DNA from: Aquimarina rhabdastrellae
GTDB taxonomy: Bacteria > Bacteroidota > Bacteroidia > Flavobacteriales > Flavobacteriaceae
Direction: 5' to 3'
NCBI GenBank assembly: GCA_947387485.1
Contig: CANDNT010000014.1
Location: forward strand, 27,096-91,095
DNA length: 64,000 nt
Made by a program: the position numbers and the translations under genes. The notes below the pieces were generated by a model. It was not told where the DNA came from and ran no database searches. It saw only the letters and a program-made list of their open reading frames with translations. Shown here in pieces: positions 1 through 7,911 of this stretch. The stretch's first letter is position 1, and each line of letters begins with the position of its first letter.

Positions 1-317
1 GAAGCAAATTCAATAAATGAAAATCCAAAAGTTCCATCTTCTCTCGCTATCGTAGCCCCAGCATTAATCTTATCAAATTCTACAATTTTATGATTAATTA
101 TTCTGTATTTAAACTCAGGGATTTCATTAATTGCTAAACTGGATTTATATAGGTAATAAGCAAAAAAAGGTACTTGCTCTTTCTTTGCTATATGATAAGC
201 TTTTGTGCATTCTATTTCAGATACAATCCCGAAGAATGGATCATCATAATCTGAAAAAAAATTATAGTGCTCTTTTCTATTCCATTGTGCTATATCTAAA
301 ACTTTCATCATTATCAT
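1..317 (-). CDS. Chloramphenicol acetyltransferase-like protein, 5' part only
   Basis: The gene enters from the left edge, so only about its first 105 codons are present. The translation opens MKVLDIAQWNRKEHYNFF, matching the start of type A chloramphenicol O-acetyltransferases, where a W-x-R-x-E-H-F block precedes the first strand. The next stretch (FFAYYLYKSSLAINEIPEFK) fits the same family. These cytoplasmic trimers move acetyl from acetyl-CoA to chloramphenicol or related alcohols. The catalytic HHxxxDG motif would lie outside the window, so activity cannot be judged. Three in-frame ATGs (317, 311, 308) follow a stop; 308 gives the family-like start. It lies downstream of sodB and the dps remnant on the same strand and may share their AraC-type promoter. 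Family call fairly sure, substrate unknown. Confidence 0.72.
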   Translation of the reverse strand, partial: MIMMKVLDIAQWNRKEHYNFFSDYDDPFFGIVSEIECTKAYHIAKKEQVPFFAYYLYKSSLAINEIPEFKYRIINHKIVEFDKINAGATIAREDGTFGFSFIEFA

Positions 318-404
318 TTACTTTTACCTAATACTATTTCTATGCTATTGCTTTTTATTATCTTAAATATGCAGCACACTATCATATTTCTTTTTATTGT
401 CCAC

Positions 405-584
405 TTATATACTTATTAAAGCATTAGTTCCTCTTATCATTGCTTGTTCTTGTAGAATCAAGAGTTCTTTTTCTAATGAAAATAGAAACGTATAGTTTTT
501 AATGATCTGTTTTATCGCTTCTTTATCTATTTCTACTATGATGTTAACTCTTTTGGAATCCAGACTTATTTAATTTTTGATCAT
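405..584 (-). pseudogene. dps remnant with nonsense codon and central deletion
   Basis: Reading from ATG 584 gives MIKN, a TAA stop, then ISLDSKRVNII. This matches the start of the intact Dps at 37108-37581 (MITKNQIGLDPQKTKIL), with the glutamine codon CAA turned into TAA. In the same frame it then jumps to a block KEAIKQIIKNYTFLFSLEKE, matching Dps KEAIKNILKAYAKLLPLERE, and ends GTNALISI-stop against GTNALMSDYI. About 70 central codons, carrying all the ferroxidase ligands, and the last 16 or so residues are missing. It lies 10 bp downstream of sodB, the mirror image of the dps region at 37 kb, where dps is intact and sodB is dead. I am sure of the homology. Whether anything is still made from it is doubtful. 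Confidence 0.85.
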
Positions 585-594
585 TAGGTGTTTT

Positions 595-1194
595 TCAAAC
601 TAACTTTTCGTATTTCTCAGATACTTTATTCCAATCAATTACTTCAAAAAATGCATTGATATAATCTGGTCTTAAATTCTGATATTTTAAATAGTAGGCA
701 TGTTCCCATATATCAATTCCTAATATAGGTTCTCCTTCTAATTCAATTCCCATAATAGGATTATCTTGATTAGGAGTAGCTCCTACATAAAGTTCTCCAT
801 TATGTACATATAACCATGCCCATCCCGATCCAAATTGTGTTGCAGCAGCAGCAATAAATTCTGCTTTAAAAACTTCAAAAGATCCAAACGTATTATCTAT
901 TGCTTTCTTGAGTTTTGTAGAGACATTTTTATTACCAGAAGGTGTCATTATTTCCCAAAATAAATTATGATTATAATAACCTCCTGCATTATTACGAATT
1001 GCTGGTATATCCTTAGCGTTTTTAAGAATTTCTTCTATACTCAATCCTTCGAAACTGGTTCCTTCTATAGCCGAATTAAGCTTATTAGTATATCCTGCAT
1101 GATGTTTACCGTGATGGATTTCCATTGTACGTGCATCTATATGTGGTTCTAATGCATCATAATTATAGGCTAATTCTGTAAACTCAAATTTCAT
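595..1194 (-). CDS. sodB: Superoxide dismutase, Mn/Fe family
   Basis: 199 residues, full family length; converts superoxide to oxygen and hydrogen peroxide in the cytoplasm. Metal ligands are visible: H27 (in EIHHGKHH), H76 (in YYNHNLFW), D161 and H165 (in DIWEHAYY). Metal type: the G71-G72 pair and Q143 in PNQDNP are the positions typical of manganese rather than iron enzymes, so Mn or cambialistic use is likely, and the symbol sodB is only conventional. It is preceded by an AraC-type operator and a -7 box (1225-1286) and lies just downstream of an AraC gene. A dead second copy of its C-terminus is at 37607-37765. The start ATG lies about 30 bp from the -7 box. Confidence 0.95.
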   Translation of the reverse strand: MKFEFTELAYNYDALEPHIDARTMEIHHGKHHAGYTNKLNSAIEGTSFEGLSIEEILKNAKDIPAIRNNAGGYYNHNLFWEIMTPSGNKNVSTKLKKAIDNTFGSFEVFKAEFIAAAATQFGSGWAWLYVHNGELYVGATPNQDNPIMGIELEGEPILGIDIWEHAYYLKYQNLRPDYINAFFEVIDWNKVSEKYEKLV

Positions 1195-1224
1195 ATCATT
1201 TATATTTTTTATTTATTAATGATA

Positions 1225-1286
1225 CAAAATTACTTCAGGCAACACCTATTAAAAAGGTTAGTCTCATGGTCTTTATGGTAAAATTT
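1225..1286 (-). promoter_or_regulatory. sodB promoter with paired AraC half-sites
   Basis: On the minus strand a -7 box TAATTTTG (1225-1232) fits the Bacteroidota consensus TAnnTTTG. Upstream on the plus-strand text, GGT begins at 1256 and again at 1277, exactly 21 bp apart, the first 31 bp from the -7 box. A 15-bp palindrome ACCTATTAAAAAGGT (1244-1258) overlaps the proximal half-site. The same geometry recurs at five other promoters in this window. The site ends 5 bp before the stop codon of the AraC gene. Binding by one of the AraC paralogues is inferred. Confidence 0.72.
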
Positions 1287-1290
1287 TAGG

Positions 1291-2175
1291 TTATTTCTTA
1301 TATTGTTTGGGAGTTACACCTGTTTGTTTTTTAAAATACTTTACAAAATTTGAATTATCTTCAAAACCAAGAGCATATGCTATCTCTGCTATAGATTCAT
1401 TAGATTGTTTAAGAAGAGATTTTGCTTCCAAAACCAAATATTCATTGATGATTTGTTTTGCTGTTTTTGAAGTTACTTTCTTAACACATTCTGCTAAATA
1501 AATCGGACTAATATTAAGCTTTTCTGCATAGTATTTTATAGGTTGATGCTTATGTTTTGTCTTCTTTATTAAATTCTCAAAATTATAAGTTATCTCTTGA
1601 CTTCTACTTTTAAGGTAACTTACGCCATCACTATATTCTAATTCTCTTTTGGCATTAAACAAAAGAATATTTAGATATGATTTTATAATTTCAAAACTAC
1701 TTTCAGAATTAAGTTGGTATTCTCTATAAATGTCTCCTAAATAAGTGATAAACATCTTTTTTTGTGCAGCAGTAAGTTTAAAGCTCGATAGGGTATTATT
1801 ATTAAAATACGGGAAGGTTTCATAAATACTAAACACATCATTTGCAAAAGGCAAAAACTCTGGTTTAAATAAGATTATATAACTTAAAGGCTTATTTTGT
1901 ATTTCATTCAATTGCCATTTAGTTATTTGACCTGGTGAGACAAATGATAAGTTATATTCCAGAGCATTAGCTTTTCTTTCACCTATATACACATCTGCAT
2001 CATATCCTATTGTAAAAGATATATCAAAATATTCATGACTTGTTGCACATTCTGGGTTATTTATATTATAATTATGATCTTCAAATTTGGCTATATAGAA
2101 ATTTTTATTCTTTATCAACGGTAATCCCATTGCGCTTAAAAAATCATTAATATTATCGTAATGTTTTAGCATCAT
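1291..2175 (-). CDS. AraC-family transcriptional regulator (paralogue 1)
   Basis: 294 residues. The C-terminal ~95 residues form the double helix-turn-helix of the AraC family (helices around YYAEKLNISPIYLAECVKK and SIAEIAYALGFEDNSNFVKY, ending TGVTPKQYKK). The N-terminal ~190 residues resemble those of the paralogues at 25601 and 38720 and probably sense a ligand or mediate dimerisation. The DNA-reading helices are nearly identical in all three, so they should read the same operator. Its own promoter carries that operator (2209-2280), suggesting autoregulation, and the sodB operator begins right after its stop. The effector is unknown; the controlled genes point to redox or xenobiotic stress. 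Confidence 0.88.
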   Translation of the reverse strand: MMLKHYDNINDFLSAMGLPLIKNKNFYIAKFEDHNYNINNPECATSHEYFDISFTIGYDADVYIGERKANALEYNLSFVSPGQITKWQLNEIQNKPLSYIILFKPEFLPFANDVFSIYETFPYFNNNTLSSFKLTAAQKKMFITYLGDIYREYQLNSESSFEIIKSYLNILLFNAKRELEYSDGVSYLKSRSQEITYNFENLIKKTKHKHQPIKYYAEKLNISPIYLAECVKKVTSKTAKQIINEYLVLEAKSLLKQSNESIAEIAYALGFEDNSNFVKYFKKQTGVTPKQYKK

Positions 2176-2208
2176 TATTTTTTATTTCCCCTTCATAAAT
2201 AACTCATC

Positions 2209-2280
2209 CAAAGATACTTACAACACAACACTATTTTCAAGGTATATTTTAATGTTTTTATGGTAAAAAACAATGTTTTA
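2209..2280 (-). promoter_or_regulatory. Promoter and paired half-sites of AraC paralogue 1
   Basis: The -7 box TATCTTTG reads on the minus strand at 2209-2216. GGT half-sites start at 2241 and 2262, 21 bp apart, the first 32 bp from the -7 box (31 at the other sites). Both half-sites are followed at the same offset by AATG. This implies feedback control of the regulator by itself or by a paralogue. Confidence 0.65.
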
Positions 2281-2289
2281 AAAATTTCA

Positions 2290-2395
2290 AACGTAAAAAT
2301 CTCCGGAGCAAGCTCACGGAGCATTCAAAGGATTTCTCGTTTTCAAACTGTTTACGTTTTACTGGCGAGGCAAGTCTCGGGGTATTAACCCTCCT
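2290..2395. other. GC-richer structured intergenic element
   Basis: This stretch is clearly richer in G and C than its surroundings. It holds a hairpin CTCCGGAGC/GCTCACGGAG (2301-2321, one bulged base), inverted 8-mers AACGTAAA/TTTACGTT that frame it, and a second GC-rich hairpin-like block near 2365-2382. No reading frame is supported. It could be an RNA structure at the 3' end of the SDR transcript or a decayed extragenic palindromic repeat. Confidence 0.4.
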
Positions 2396-2403
2396 AGAAT
2401 AAA

Positions 2404-2431
2404 AAAAGAGATACTTAATAGTATCTCTTTT
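2404..2431 (-). terminator. Hairpin terminator
   Basis: A perfect 12-bp stem AAAAGAGATACT/AGTATCTCTTTT with a four-base loop; A-runs on one side and T-runs on the other let it act in both directions. It most likely ends transcripts coming from the SDR gene, about 285 bp away. Confidence 0.6.
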
Positions 2432-2467
2432 AGTTTAATTTTAGTATTCTTAAGGGGCAATCACAAG

Positions 2468-2685
2468 AGTTATAGGAGAATTATATTTATGAATATCGAA
2501 TGTAAATCAACGATTTTTGGTTCTATATTTTACTATAAGATTACTTAATTGGTTATACTTTCGATATATCGATTTTTGAATTAAAAATTTATATTCAAAA
2601 AACTCATTGACTCATATACTCAATAACTAAACTTCTATTAGATTCAATCCAACTTACCCTTCATCGCTAATCGCTCCTGACAGAT
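2468..2685. repeat. Degenerate intergenic repeat, copy 1
   Basis: The segment starting at 2468 (GGAGAATTATATTTATGAAT at its core) matches 39762-39808 over about 47 bp with roughly six mismatches. Its far end (TTAGATTCAATCC then TCATCGCTAATCG, 2639-2672) matches another part of the 39.8-40.4 kb intergenic region (TTAGATTCAATCC then TCATCACTAATCA). No coding frame persists. It fills most of the 540-bp space between the AraC and SDR genes and looks like a dispersed, non-coding family. Confidence 0.55.
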
Positions 2686-2715
2686 AAATACATAACCATT
2701 ACTCTTGATCCATTC

Positions 2716-3441
2716 TTAAGGCTCTTGTCTTGTAGCCGCAAGTACTATTTCTCTAATATTCACTCCTTGTGGTTGGTTATAAGCATACCACATAGCATTG
2801 GCTATATCTCGAGGTGCTAGCACTCCCCCCATAGCATCTTTCCATGATTCATATCCTTCTATTATCTCGTTTGATGTAGTATGTGAAAGTAATTCTGTTT
2901 CTACTGCTCCTGGTGCAATTGTTACCATTCTTACATTAAAAGCCGCAGCTTCTTCTCTTGCGTTTTCTGTTATGGCATGAACACCAAATTTAGTTCCACA
3001 ATAAGCTGCGTGATTAGGAAACGTTTTTCTCCCAGCAATGGAGCTTGTATTAATAATTGTTCCTCGTTTATTTTCTTTCATCTTAGGTAATACCGCATGC
3101 ATACCATTAAGTACTCCAAGAATATTAACATCAAACATTTTTTTCCACTCTTCTGGATTTTGTGTAGCGATATCACCCAATAGCATAATTCCTGCATTAT
3201 TAATGATACAATCTACATCTCCATATAAGGCTTCTGCTTCTGTAATAGCATCTTTAATTGCTATTATATCAGTCACATCTACTTTTTTACAAAGTGTATT
3301 AGGTAATTTAAGCGCTTCTATTTTTTCTATCCTTCTAGCCAGTAACAATAATGGATGACCTTGAGAAGAAAATATCTTTGCTGTAGCTGCTCCAATTCCA
3401 GAACTTGCTCCCGTAATAACGATTAACTTTTTAGTTTCCAT
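2716..3441 (-). CDS. Short-chain dehydrogenase/reductase, YdfG-like
   Basis: 241 residues, a classical SDR with Rossmann fold and NAD(P)H dependence. Visible are the cofactor motif TGASSGIG (10-17), NNAG (81-84), the catalytic serine in NTSS (131-134), and Y147 with K151 in YCGTK. It belongs to the COG4221 type, which includes YdfG-like reductases of small hydroxy acids or aldehydes; the substrate here is unknown. It is divergent from the LysR gene at 3586 with a 144-bp shared control region, the usual layout of a LysR regulator and its target. A -7 box TAACTTTG can be read at about 3524-3531 on the minus strand. Confidence 0.88.
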   Translation of the reverse strand: METKKLIVITGASSGIGAATAKIFSSQGHPLLLLARRIEKIEALKLPNTLCKKVDVTDIIAIKDAITEAEALYGDVDCIINNAGIMLLGDIATQNPEEWKKMFDVNILGVLNGMHAVLPKMKENKRGTIINTSSIAGRKTFPNHAAYCGTKFGVHAITENAREEAAAFNVRMVTIAPGAVETELLSHTTSNEIIEGYESWKDAMGGVLAPRDIANAMWYAYNQPQGVNIREIVLAATRQEP

Positions 3442-3585
3442 ATTTTATTTTGTTATAAAAATTATTAATGATAATTTCACTCTTAAAATGATATTTTGAT
3501 CATATCATCTAAGGTTATGCAAAGTTACGAGCAGAACAAAGGGTATCAAAATACTATTTTTTTATATTAATCATAACTATTTATT

Positions 3586-4464
3586 ATGGATGGTAGGCTT
3601 CTTAAATTTTTTATTGCGGTTTACGAACAAAAAAACTTAACTCGTGCTGCAGAACAATGTTTTGTTTCGCAACCTAATATTTCTAATGGTATCAAACAAT
3701 TAGAAAATGAACTGGGTAAATCACTATTTGATCGTCATAAAAAGGGAGTTACTTTAAGAAATGAAGCTCATTACTTATATCCTATTGCCAAAAGACTTGT
3801 AGGAGAAATCAACGCTTTAAGTGGTCTTTTTAATGATCGTATATTTCAAGATACAATAAAGATTGGAGTTTCAGAAAGTCTTCCACAAGAGCATAAACAA
3901 CAATTCTTTAGAACAACTTCTAGCTTATGTTCTTCTGTAGAATGGACCGTAAATCCTATAGGTAGAGAAAACGAAATCAATTTATTGGTTCGAGAGTGGA
4001 AACATGAAGAAGATTTATTTTTACCGCTTTGGAAAGAAGATTATGTACTATGCATTCCAAATGGCCATCCTCTTTTAAAAAAAGATAGTGTTGAATTAAC
4101 TGATCTAGAAAAAGAGACTTTTATTCATTGCCCGCCATGCGAAGCTCATAAGCAATGTTTGTCGATCTTGAATAATGAGACTAATAAAATGCTTACTGTA
4201 GCTAATTGTGCTACAAAAACAGAAACACTTACAATGCTCATGGCTGGTCTAGGAATCACTTTTTTGCCTGAAGCTTTTGTAGATGGTTGGTACGGTTTTG
4301 AAATTAGACCTTTTAATGGTCCTCGTTATTTTAGAGAAGTAGGTCTAGCTTATCCTAGAAAAAGCCTTAGTAATCCTGCAATTGCAAAAATCATTGCTTA
4401 TTTTTCTAAAAATGAATTGAAAACAAATAAGTTTAACGAGTTTGGGTATTATCATAAAAAATAA
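3586..4464 (+). CDS. LysR-family transcriptional regulator with Cys cluster
   Basis: 292 residues. The N-terminal winged helix (1-60) shows the family pattern FFIAVYEQKNLTRAAEQCFV, SQPNISNGIKQLE and the wing LFDRHKKGV. The effector-binding domain follows from about residue 90. Unusually, this domain has C182, C185 and C191 close together (HCPPCEAHKQC) plus C208. This could be a redox or metal-responsive site, although the arrangement differs from the C199/C208 pair of OxyR. The divergent SDR gene is its probable target. Sensing of oxidants or electrophiles is only inferred. Confidence 0.88.
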   Translation: MDGRLLKFFIAVYEQKNLTRAAEQCFVSQPNISNGIKQLENELGKSLFDRHKKGVTLRNEAHYLYPIAKRLVGEINALSGLFNDRIFQDTIKIGVSESLPQEHKQQFFRTTSSLCSSVEWTVNPIGRENEINLLVREWKHEEDLFLPLWKEDYVLCIPNGHPLLKKDSVELTDLEKETFIHCPPCEAHKQCLSILNNETNKMLTVANCATKTETLTMLMAGLGITFLPEAFVDGWYGFEIRPFNGPRYFREVGLAYPRKSLSNPAIAKIIAYFSKNELKTNKFNEFGYYHKK

Positions 4465-4505
4465 CACTCATTCTATCTATTTACGTATTAAGTTACATTT
4501 GTTTA

Positions 4506-5687
4506 TTATTTTTTATTCAACCACCATAAGATTGGTTTTTTAAATCGTCTTGACCAATCTAATTCACAATGCCTACCTAAATCATCTTTAACTACTATTA
4601 TCTTTTCTTCTTTTACTCCTTGAATATTTTTTAAATACCCTTCTAACGCTTCTATTTTTGCATAATCACCATATTCCATTTTTCCCATATCAAAATAGAT
4701 CTTAGTGTCATTGTTATTATGCCCTTGTTTTGTTTTAAGATATGTAAACAAAGTATTTTCACCTGCTTTATTTTCTACTGCTAATCCAGGAGAAAAAGCA
4801 GCTATAAATCCAAAAGTATCACTATGCGCTATTCCTGCATACAATGCCATTGAACCTCCTAGAGAACTACCTCCAATCCCTGTAAATTCACTATTTGCAA
4901 TCGTTCTATAATTTGTGTTTATATATGGAATTAGAGTTTCTTTAATAAACATAAATGTTTCTTCACCTTGACCTTGTTGCTCATCACCATTCCAATCTTT
5001 AAAATCCCAAGGATTATATTCACTCCATCTATTTTTACCATTTGGAATTGCGACTACTATAAGACCATCAATCATTTTTTTTACAGTCAATTCTTCTATA
5101 GTTTCATCAACCTTCCATTCGTCACTAAAAGCTGTATATGTATCAAAGACATTTTGCCCATCAAGCATATATAAAACAGGATAATTCTTTTCTGGATGAT
5201 TATCATATCCATGTGGAAGATAAATTGCAATATCTCCTACACGTTTTAAGGGCGACATATCAAAATCTTTTATATACGTAATATTTCTAGTTAAGGTATG
5301 AGGTGGTTTCTGTATTGCTTTTTCACCAGTCCAAGCATCAATAGTAATGTGTATTTCTTTTTTATTGGATATTTGATAGATATAATCACATTTTTTCTTT
5401 CCTGCTAAAGTTGCTGCTGTGCTTCCATAGTTTTTGTTTTTTGAAAAATTAAAAAATATAGGAGCTTCTGTAATCGGAATTTGAACCGTTAACTCATTAT
5501 TAGCCGTTGTTTTTAATATATAGGTATCCTTTTGTAAATCCCAATCATTAAAACTTCCGTAAATGCTTATGGTATCTTTATTAATGTGTCCTACAGGTGG
5601 TGTTACGGTAATCGTTAAGACATTTTCTTTATGTTTTTTACAGCTTAAAAGTATTATCGCCGCGAGAACTATTATACAATGTTTCAT
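4506..5687 (-). CDS. Lipoprotein esterase of the alpha/beta-hydrolase fold
   Basis: The chosen start (ATG 5687) gives a clear lipoprotein signal MKHCIIVLAAIILLSCKK with lipid cysteine C16; an upstream in-frame ATG (5723) would bury it. After this comes a short beta domain (~25-115) with IYGSFNDWD, as in early-set carbohydrate-binding modules. A COG2819/esterase-D type hydrolase domain follows, with DGQNVF, the nucleophile elbow GSSLGG, and a C-terminal histidine in GRHCELDW. Such proteins cleave acyl esters of siderophores, sugars or acylated metabolites; the substrate here is unknown. It is anchored in a membrane, facing the periplasm or outside. It is divergent from the AraC gene at 5791, its likely regulator. 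Confidence 0.82.
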   Translation of the reverse strand: MKHCIIVLAAIILLSCKKHKENVLTITVTPPVGHINKDTISIYGSFNDWDLQKDTYILKTTANNELTVQIPITEAPIFFNFSKNKNYGSTAATLAGKKKCDYIYQISNKKEIHITIDAWTGEKAIQKPPHTLTRNITYIKDFDMSPLKRVGDIAIYLPHGYDNHPEKNYPVLYMLDGQNVFDTYTAFSDEWKVDETIEELTVKKMIDGLIVVAIPNGKNRWSEYNPWDFKDWNGDEQQGQGEETFMFIKETLIPYINTNYRTIANSEFTGIGGSSLGGSMALYAGIAHSDTFGFIAAFSPGLAVENKAGENTLFTYLKTKQGHNNNDTKIYFDMGKMEYGDYAKIEALEGYLKNIQGVKEEKIIVVKDDLGRHCELDWSRRFKKPILWWLNKK

Positions 5688-5790
5688 AAAAAGTAATTGA
5701 ATCTCAAATTTGCACAATATCAATTAGCTTACAAAATGGATTAACACTTTTACTTTCTTATTTTTATCATTTATAAAGGTTATAACATTA

Positions 5791-6666
5791 ATGAAACACT
5801 TAGAGTTTATTAAAGATAAGTATGGTTTTGAACTATTAATGGACGCTTATCAATTTGAGAAAAATCCAAAATTATTCTTTATTAGTGATTATCACACAAC
5901 TAATTTTTATGAAATCATGTTTTTTAAAAAAGGAGATGGTCGAATCGAAATTCACGATCAAACCATTCCGATTCAAGATAATTCTCTATTTTTCTTTTCC
6001 CCTGGTCAACCCAAAAGGTGTTTTATAAAAACAACATCTGTAATTGGATTTCATTTAGTTTTTCAAAATGAGTTTTTAGGTCACTTTTTTTCCGATAAAC
6101 TATTTACTTATCGTCTACAATACTTTCATACAATTACTAAGCCTTTTCACTTATATTTATCTCAACATACTTTTTCTTTTTTAAGTACACTATTACATGA
6201 AGTATTATTAGAAATTAAAGATTATAAAAAGGATAGTGAACATATTTTAAGGTCGCTACTTTATTATATGCTTATACGATGTAATAGAGAATATTCTTTG
6301 CAAAATGATATTTCTTACAGTGTTGAAGGGAACTATAAAGCTTATGAGTTTAAAAAATTAATAGAAACTCATATTACAAAATTGAACAAAGTAAAAGAAT
6401 ATGCCAATTTAATGGACGTTAGTAGAGTTTACCTCAATAACATTGTAAAGAAACAATATGGCATCACTGCTTCTACTATGGTTGCTAATCGTTTGTTATT
6501 AGAAATTAAATCTAGATTATTACACACTACTCAAGATATTGCAGAAATAGCTTATGATTTAAATATTAGCGAACCTAATAATCTTACTCGCTTTTTTAAA
6601 TCACATACTGGTTTATCTCCTAATCAATTTCGTAACAGTTATCCATTTGATAGGAATGTAAACTAA
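5791..6666 (+). CDS. AraC-family regulator, not of the 1/2/3 group
   Basis: 291 residues. An N-terminal cupin-like domain (EIMFFKKGDGRIEIHDQ, then SLFFFSPGQPKRC) is followed by the C-terminal double HTH (KEYANLMDVSRVYLNNIVKK, DIAEIAYDLNISEPNNLTRF, ending TGLSPNQFRN). Its sequence is clearly different from the three paralogues elsewhere in the window, and no 21-bp paired operator is seen next to it. It is divergent from the esterase gene with about 100 bp between starts, and the secreted protein at 6748 follows 81 bp downstream. These neighbours are the probable targets. Confidence 0.86.
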   Translation: MKHLEFIKDKYGFELLMDAYQFEKNPKLFFISDYHTTNFYEIMFFKKGDGRIEIHDQTIPIQDNSLFFFSPGQPKRCFIKTTSVIGFHLVFQNEFLGHFFSDKLFTYRLQYFHTITKPFHLYLSQHTFSFLSTLLHEVLLEIKDYKKDSEHILRSLLYYMLIRCNREYSLQNDISYSVEGNYKAYEFKKLIETHITKLNKVKEYANLMDVSRVYLNNIVKKQYGITASTMVANRLLLEIKSRLLHTTQDIAEIAYDLNISEPNNLTRFFKSHTGLSPNQFRNSYPFDRNVN

Positions 6667-6747
6667 TTGATAGTTGTTCATTGTGTACGTATCTTAATTT
6701 TGTACCAAGGTTATTCTCTTTGAGCGATAATTAAAAATACTATAATC

Positions 6748-7863
6748 ATGAACTATACTTTCATTTTTTATCTATTCTTATTATGTTTTACTCATCAAGG
6801 TATCTCACAACACAAGAAAACTTTTCTACCTTTAACACAAGATGCATGGGAGTTTCCTAAAAATAATCCTCCAAAGTTTGAATTCTATAACGGAAAACAA
6901 GCCATGTTTCTTAATTCTAAAGCTTTTTTAAAAGATTTTGAATTTAAAAATGGGACTATAGAAGTTGCTATAGCAGCCAATAAAAAAAGAAGTTTTGCGG
7001 GTTTTATTTTTAGAAAAAACAAACGTCACGGAGAAGAAGTTTATTTAAGGATGCATAAATCTAGAATGCCTGATGGATTACAATATACTCCTATTTTTAA
7101 CAATGAATCAAACTGGCAATTATATCATCAACTACAACAAACTACAGTTCTTAAAGATACCGAATGGAATACACTTAAAATTGTGGTATATGAACAACAA
7201 GCTATTGTTTTTGTAAATGAAACCAAGCTTCTGGACATAGCTGAATTAAGATCTGGAAATCTCATAGGTAGATTAGGGTTCTTTGCTCTTTTCGGTAATT
7301 GGTTTGCTGATCTTACCTATACTCCAGGTGTTGATACCTCATTATTCCCAGTACAAACTAAAAAGAGCGTAATCGATAAAAGTTTAATTCAGTCTTGGCA
7401 ATTGTCTAAAGTTTATCCTACAACTATATTACAGCAACAATCGCTACTACAGTTAGCAAATGAATCCTCTTTTACAAGTTTTAAAACTGAAACTAATGGA
7501 TTGCTTCCTATTTCAAAATATCGCAGTAAAATTTCTTCTGGAGCTTTTGAAAGGAATAAAGAAGAGTTTGTGATAGCTAAACTCATTATACATTCTGATA
7601 AAAAACAGATTAAAAAAATCAATATAGATTTTAGCGATAAGCTTCATTTTTATCTAAATAAAGAACTACTATTTGAGGGAGATAATTCTTTTAGATCAAA
7701 AGGTCCTCAATATATGGGACATTTGGGACTTAAAAACAATACTTTGATTCTTAATCTAGAAAAAGGATCTAATGAGATTCTCTGTGTCGTAACCGAAAAA
7801 GCTAACGGTTGGGGATTACTAGCTAAGTTCGATAATTTAGATTTTATCCAATTGATGCCTTAA
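6748..7863 (+). CDS. Secreted protein with a concanavalin-like N-terminal domain
   Basis: 371 residues with a signal peptide (~1-20, cleaved near ISQ-HKK). Residues ~40-190 have the pattern of a laminin-G/concanavalin-like sheet (FKNGTIEVAIAANKKRSFAG, YLRMHKSRMPDGLQY, TEWNTLKIVVYEQQAIVFVN), resembling DUF1080-type glycan-binding domains. The second half is beta-rich and unrecognised. It may bind or process sugar-like material outside the cytoplasm. It follows the AraC gene in the same direction, and a bidirectional hairpin (7871-7904) closes the unit. No catalytic residues can be named. Confidence 0.6.
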   Translation: MNYTFIFYLFLLCFTHQGISQHKKTFLPLTQDAWEFPKNNPPKFEFYNGKQAMFLNSKAFLKDFEFKNGTIEVAIAANKKRSFAGFIFRKNKRHGEEVYLRMHKSRMPDGLQYTPIFNNESNWQLYHQLQQTTVLKDTEWNTLKIVVYEQQAIVFVNETKLLDIAELRSGNLIGRLGFFALFGNWFADLTYTPGVDTSLFPVQTKKSVIDKSLIQSWQLSKVYPTTILQQQSLLQLANESSFTSFKTETNGLLPISKYRSKISSGAFERNKEEFVIAKLIIHSDKKQIKKINIDFSDKLHFYLNKELLFEGDNSFRSKGPQYMGHLGLKNNTLILNLEKGSNEILCVVTEKANGWGLLAKFDNLDFIQLMP

Positions 7864-7866
7864 ATT

Positions 7867-7911
7867 AAAATGAATGTTGAGATGAATCATCACCTCAACA
7901 TTCTTCATTTT
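7867..7911. terminator. Bidirectional terminator
   Basis: A stem GAATGTTGAG (7872-7881) with CTCAACATTC (7894-7903), extended by AAAAT/ATTTT runs on both sides, lies between two convergent genes and can end both. Confidence 0.8.

Noticed and set aside
131..331. Plus-strand 66-residue frame at the left edge
   Set aside because: It is the antisense of the CAT-like gene, which gives a clear family match on the minus strand.
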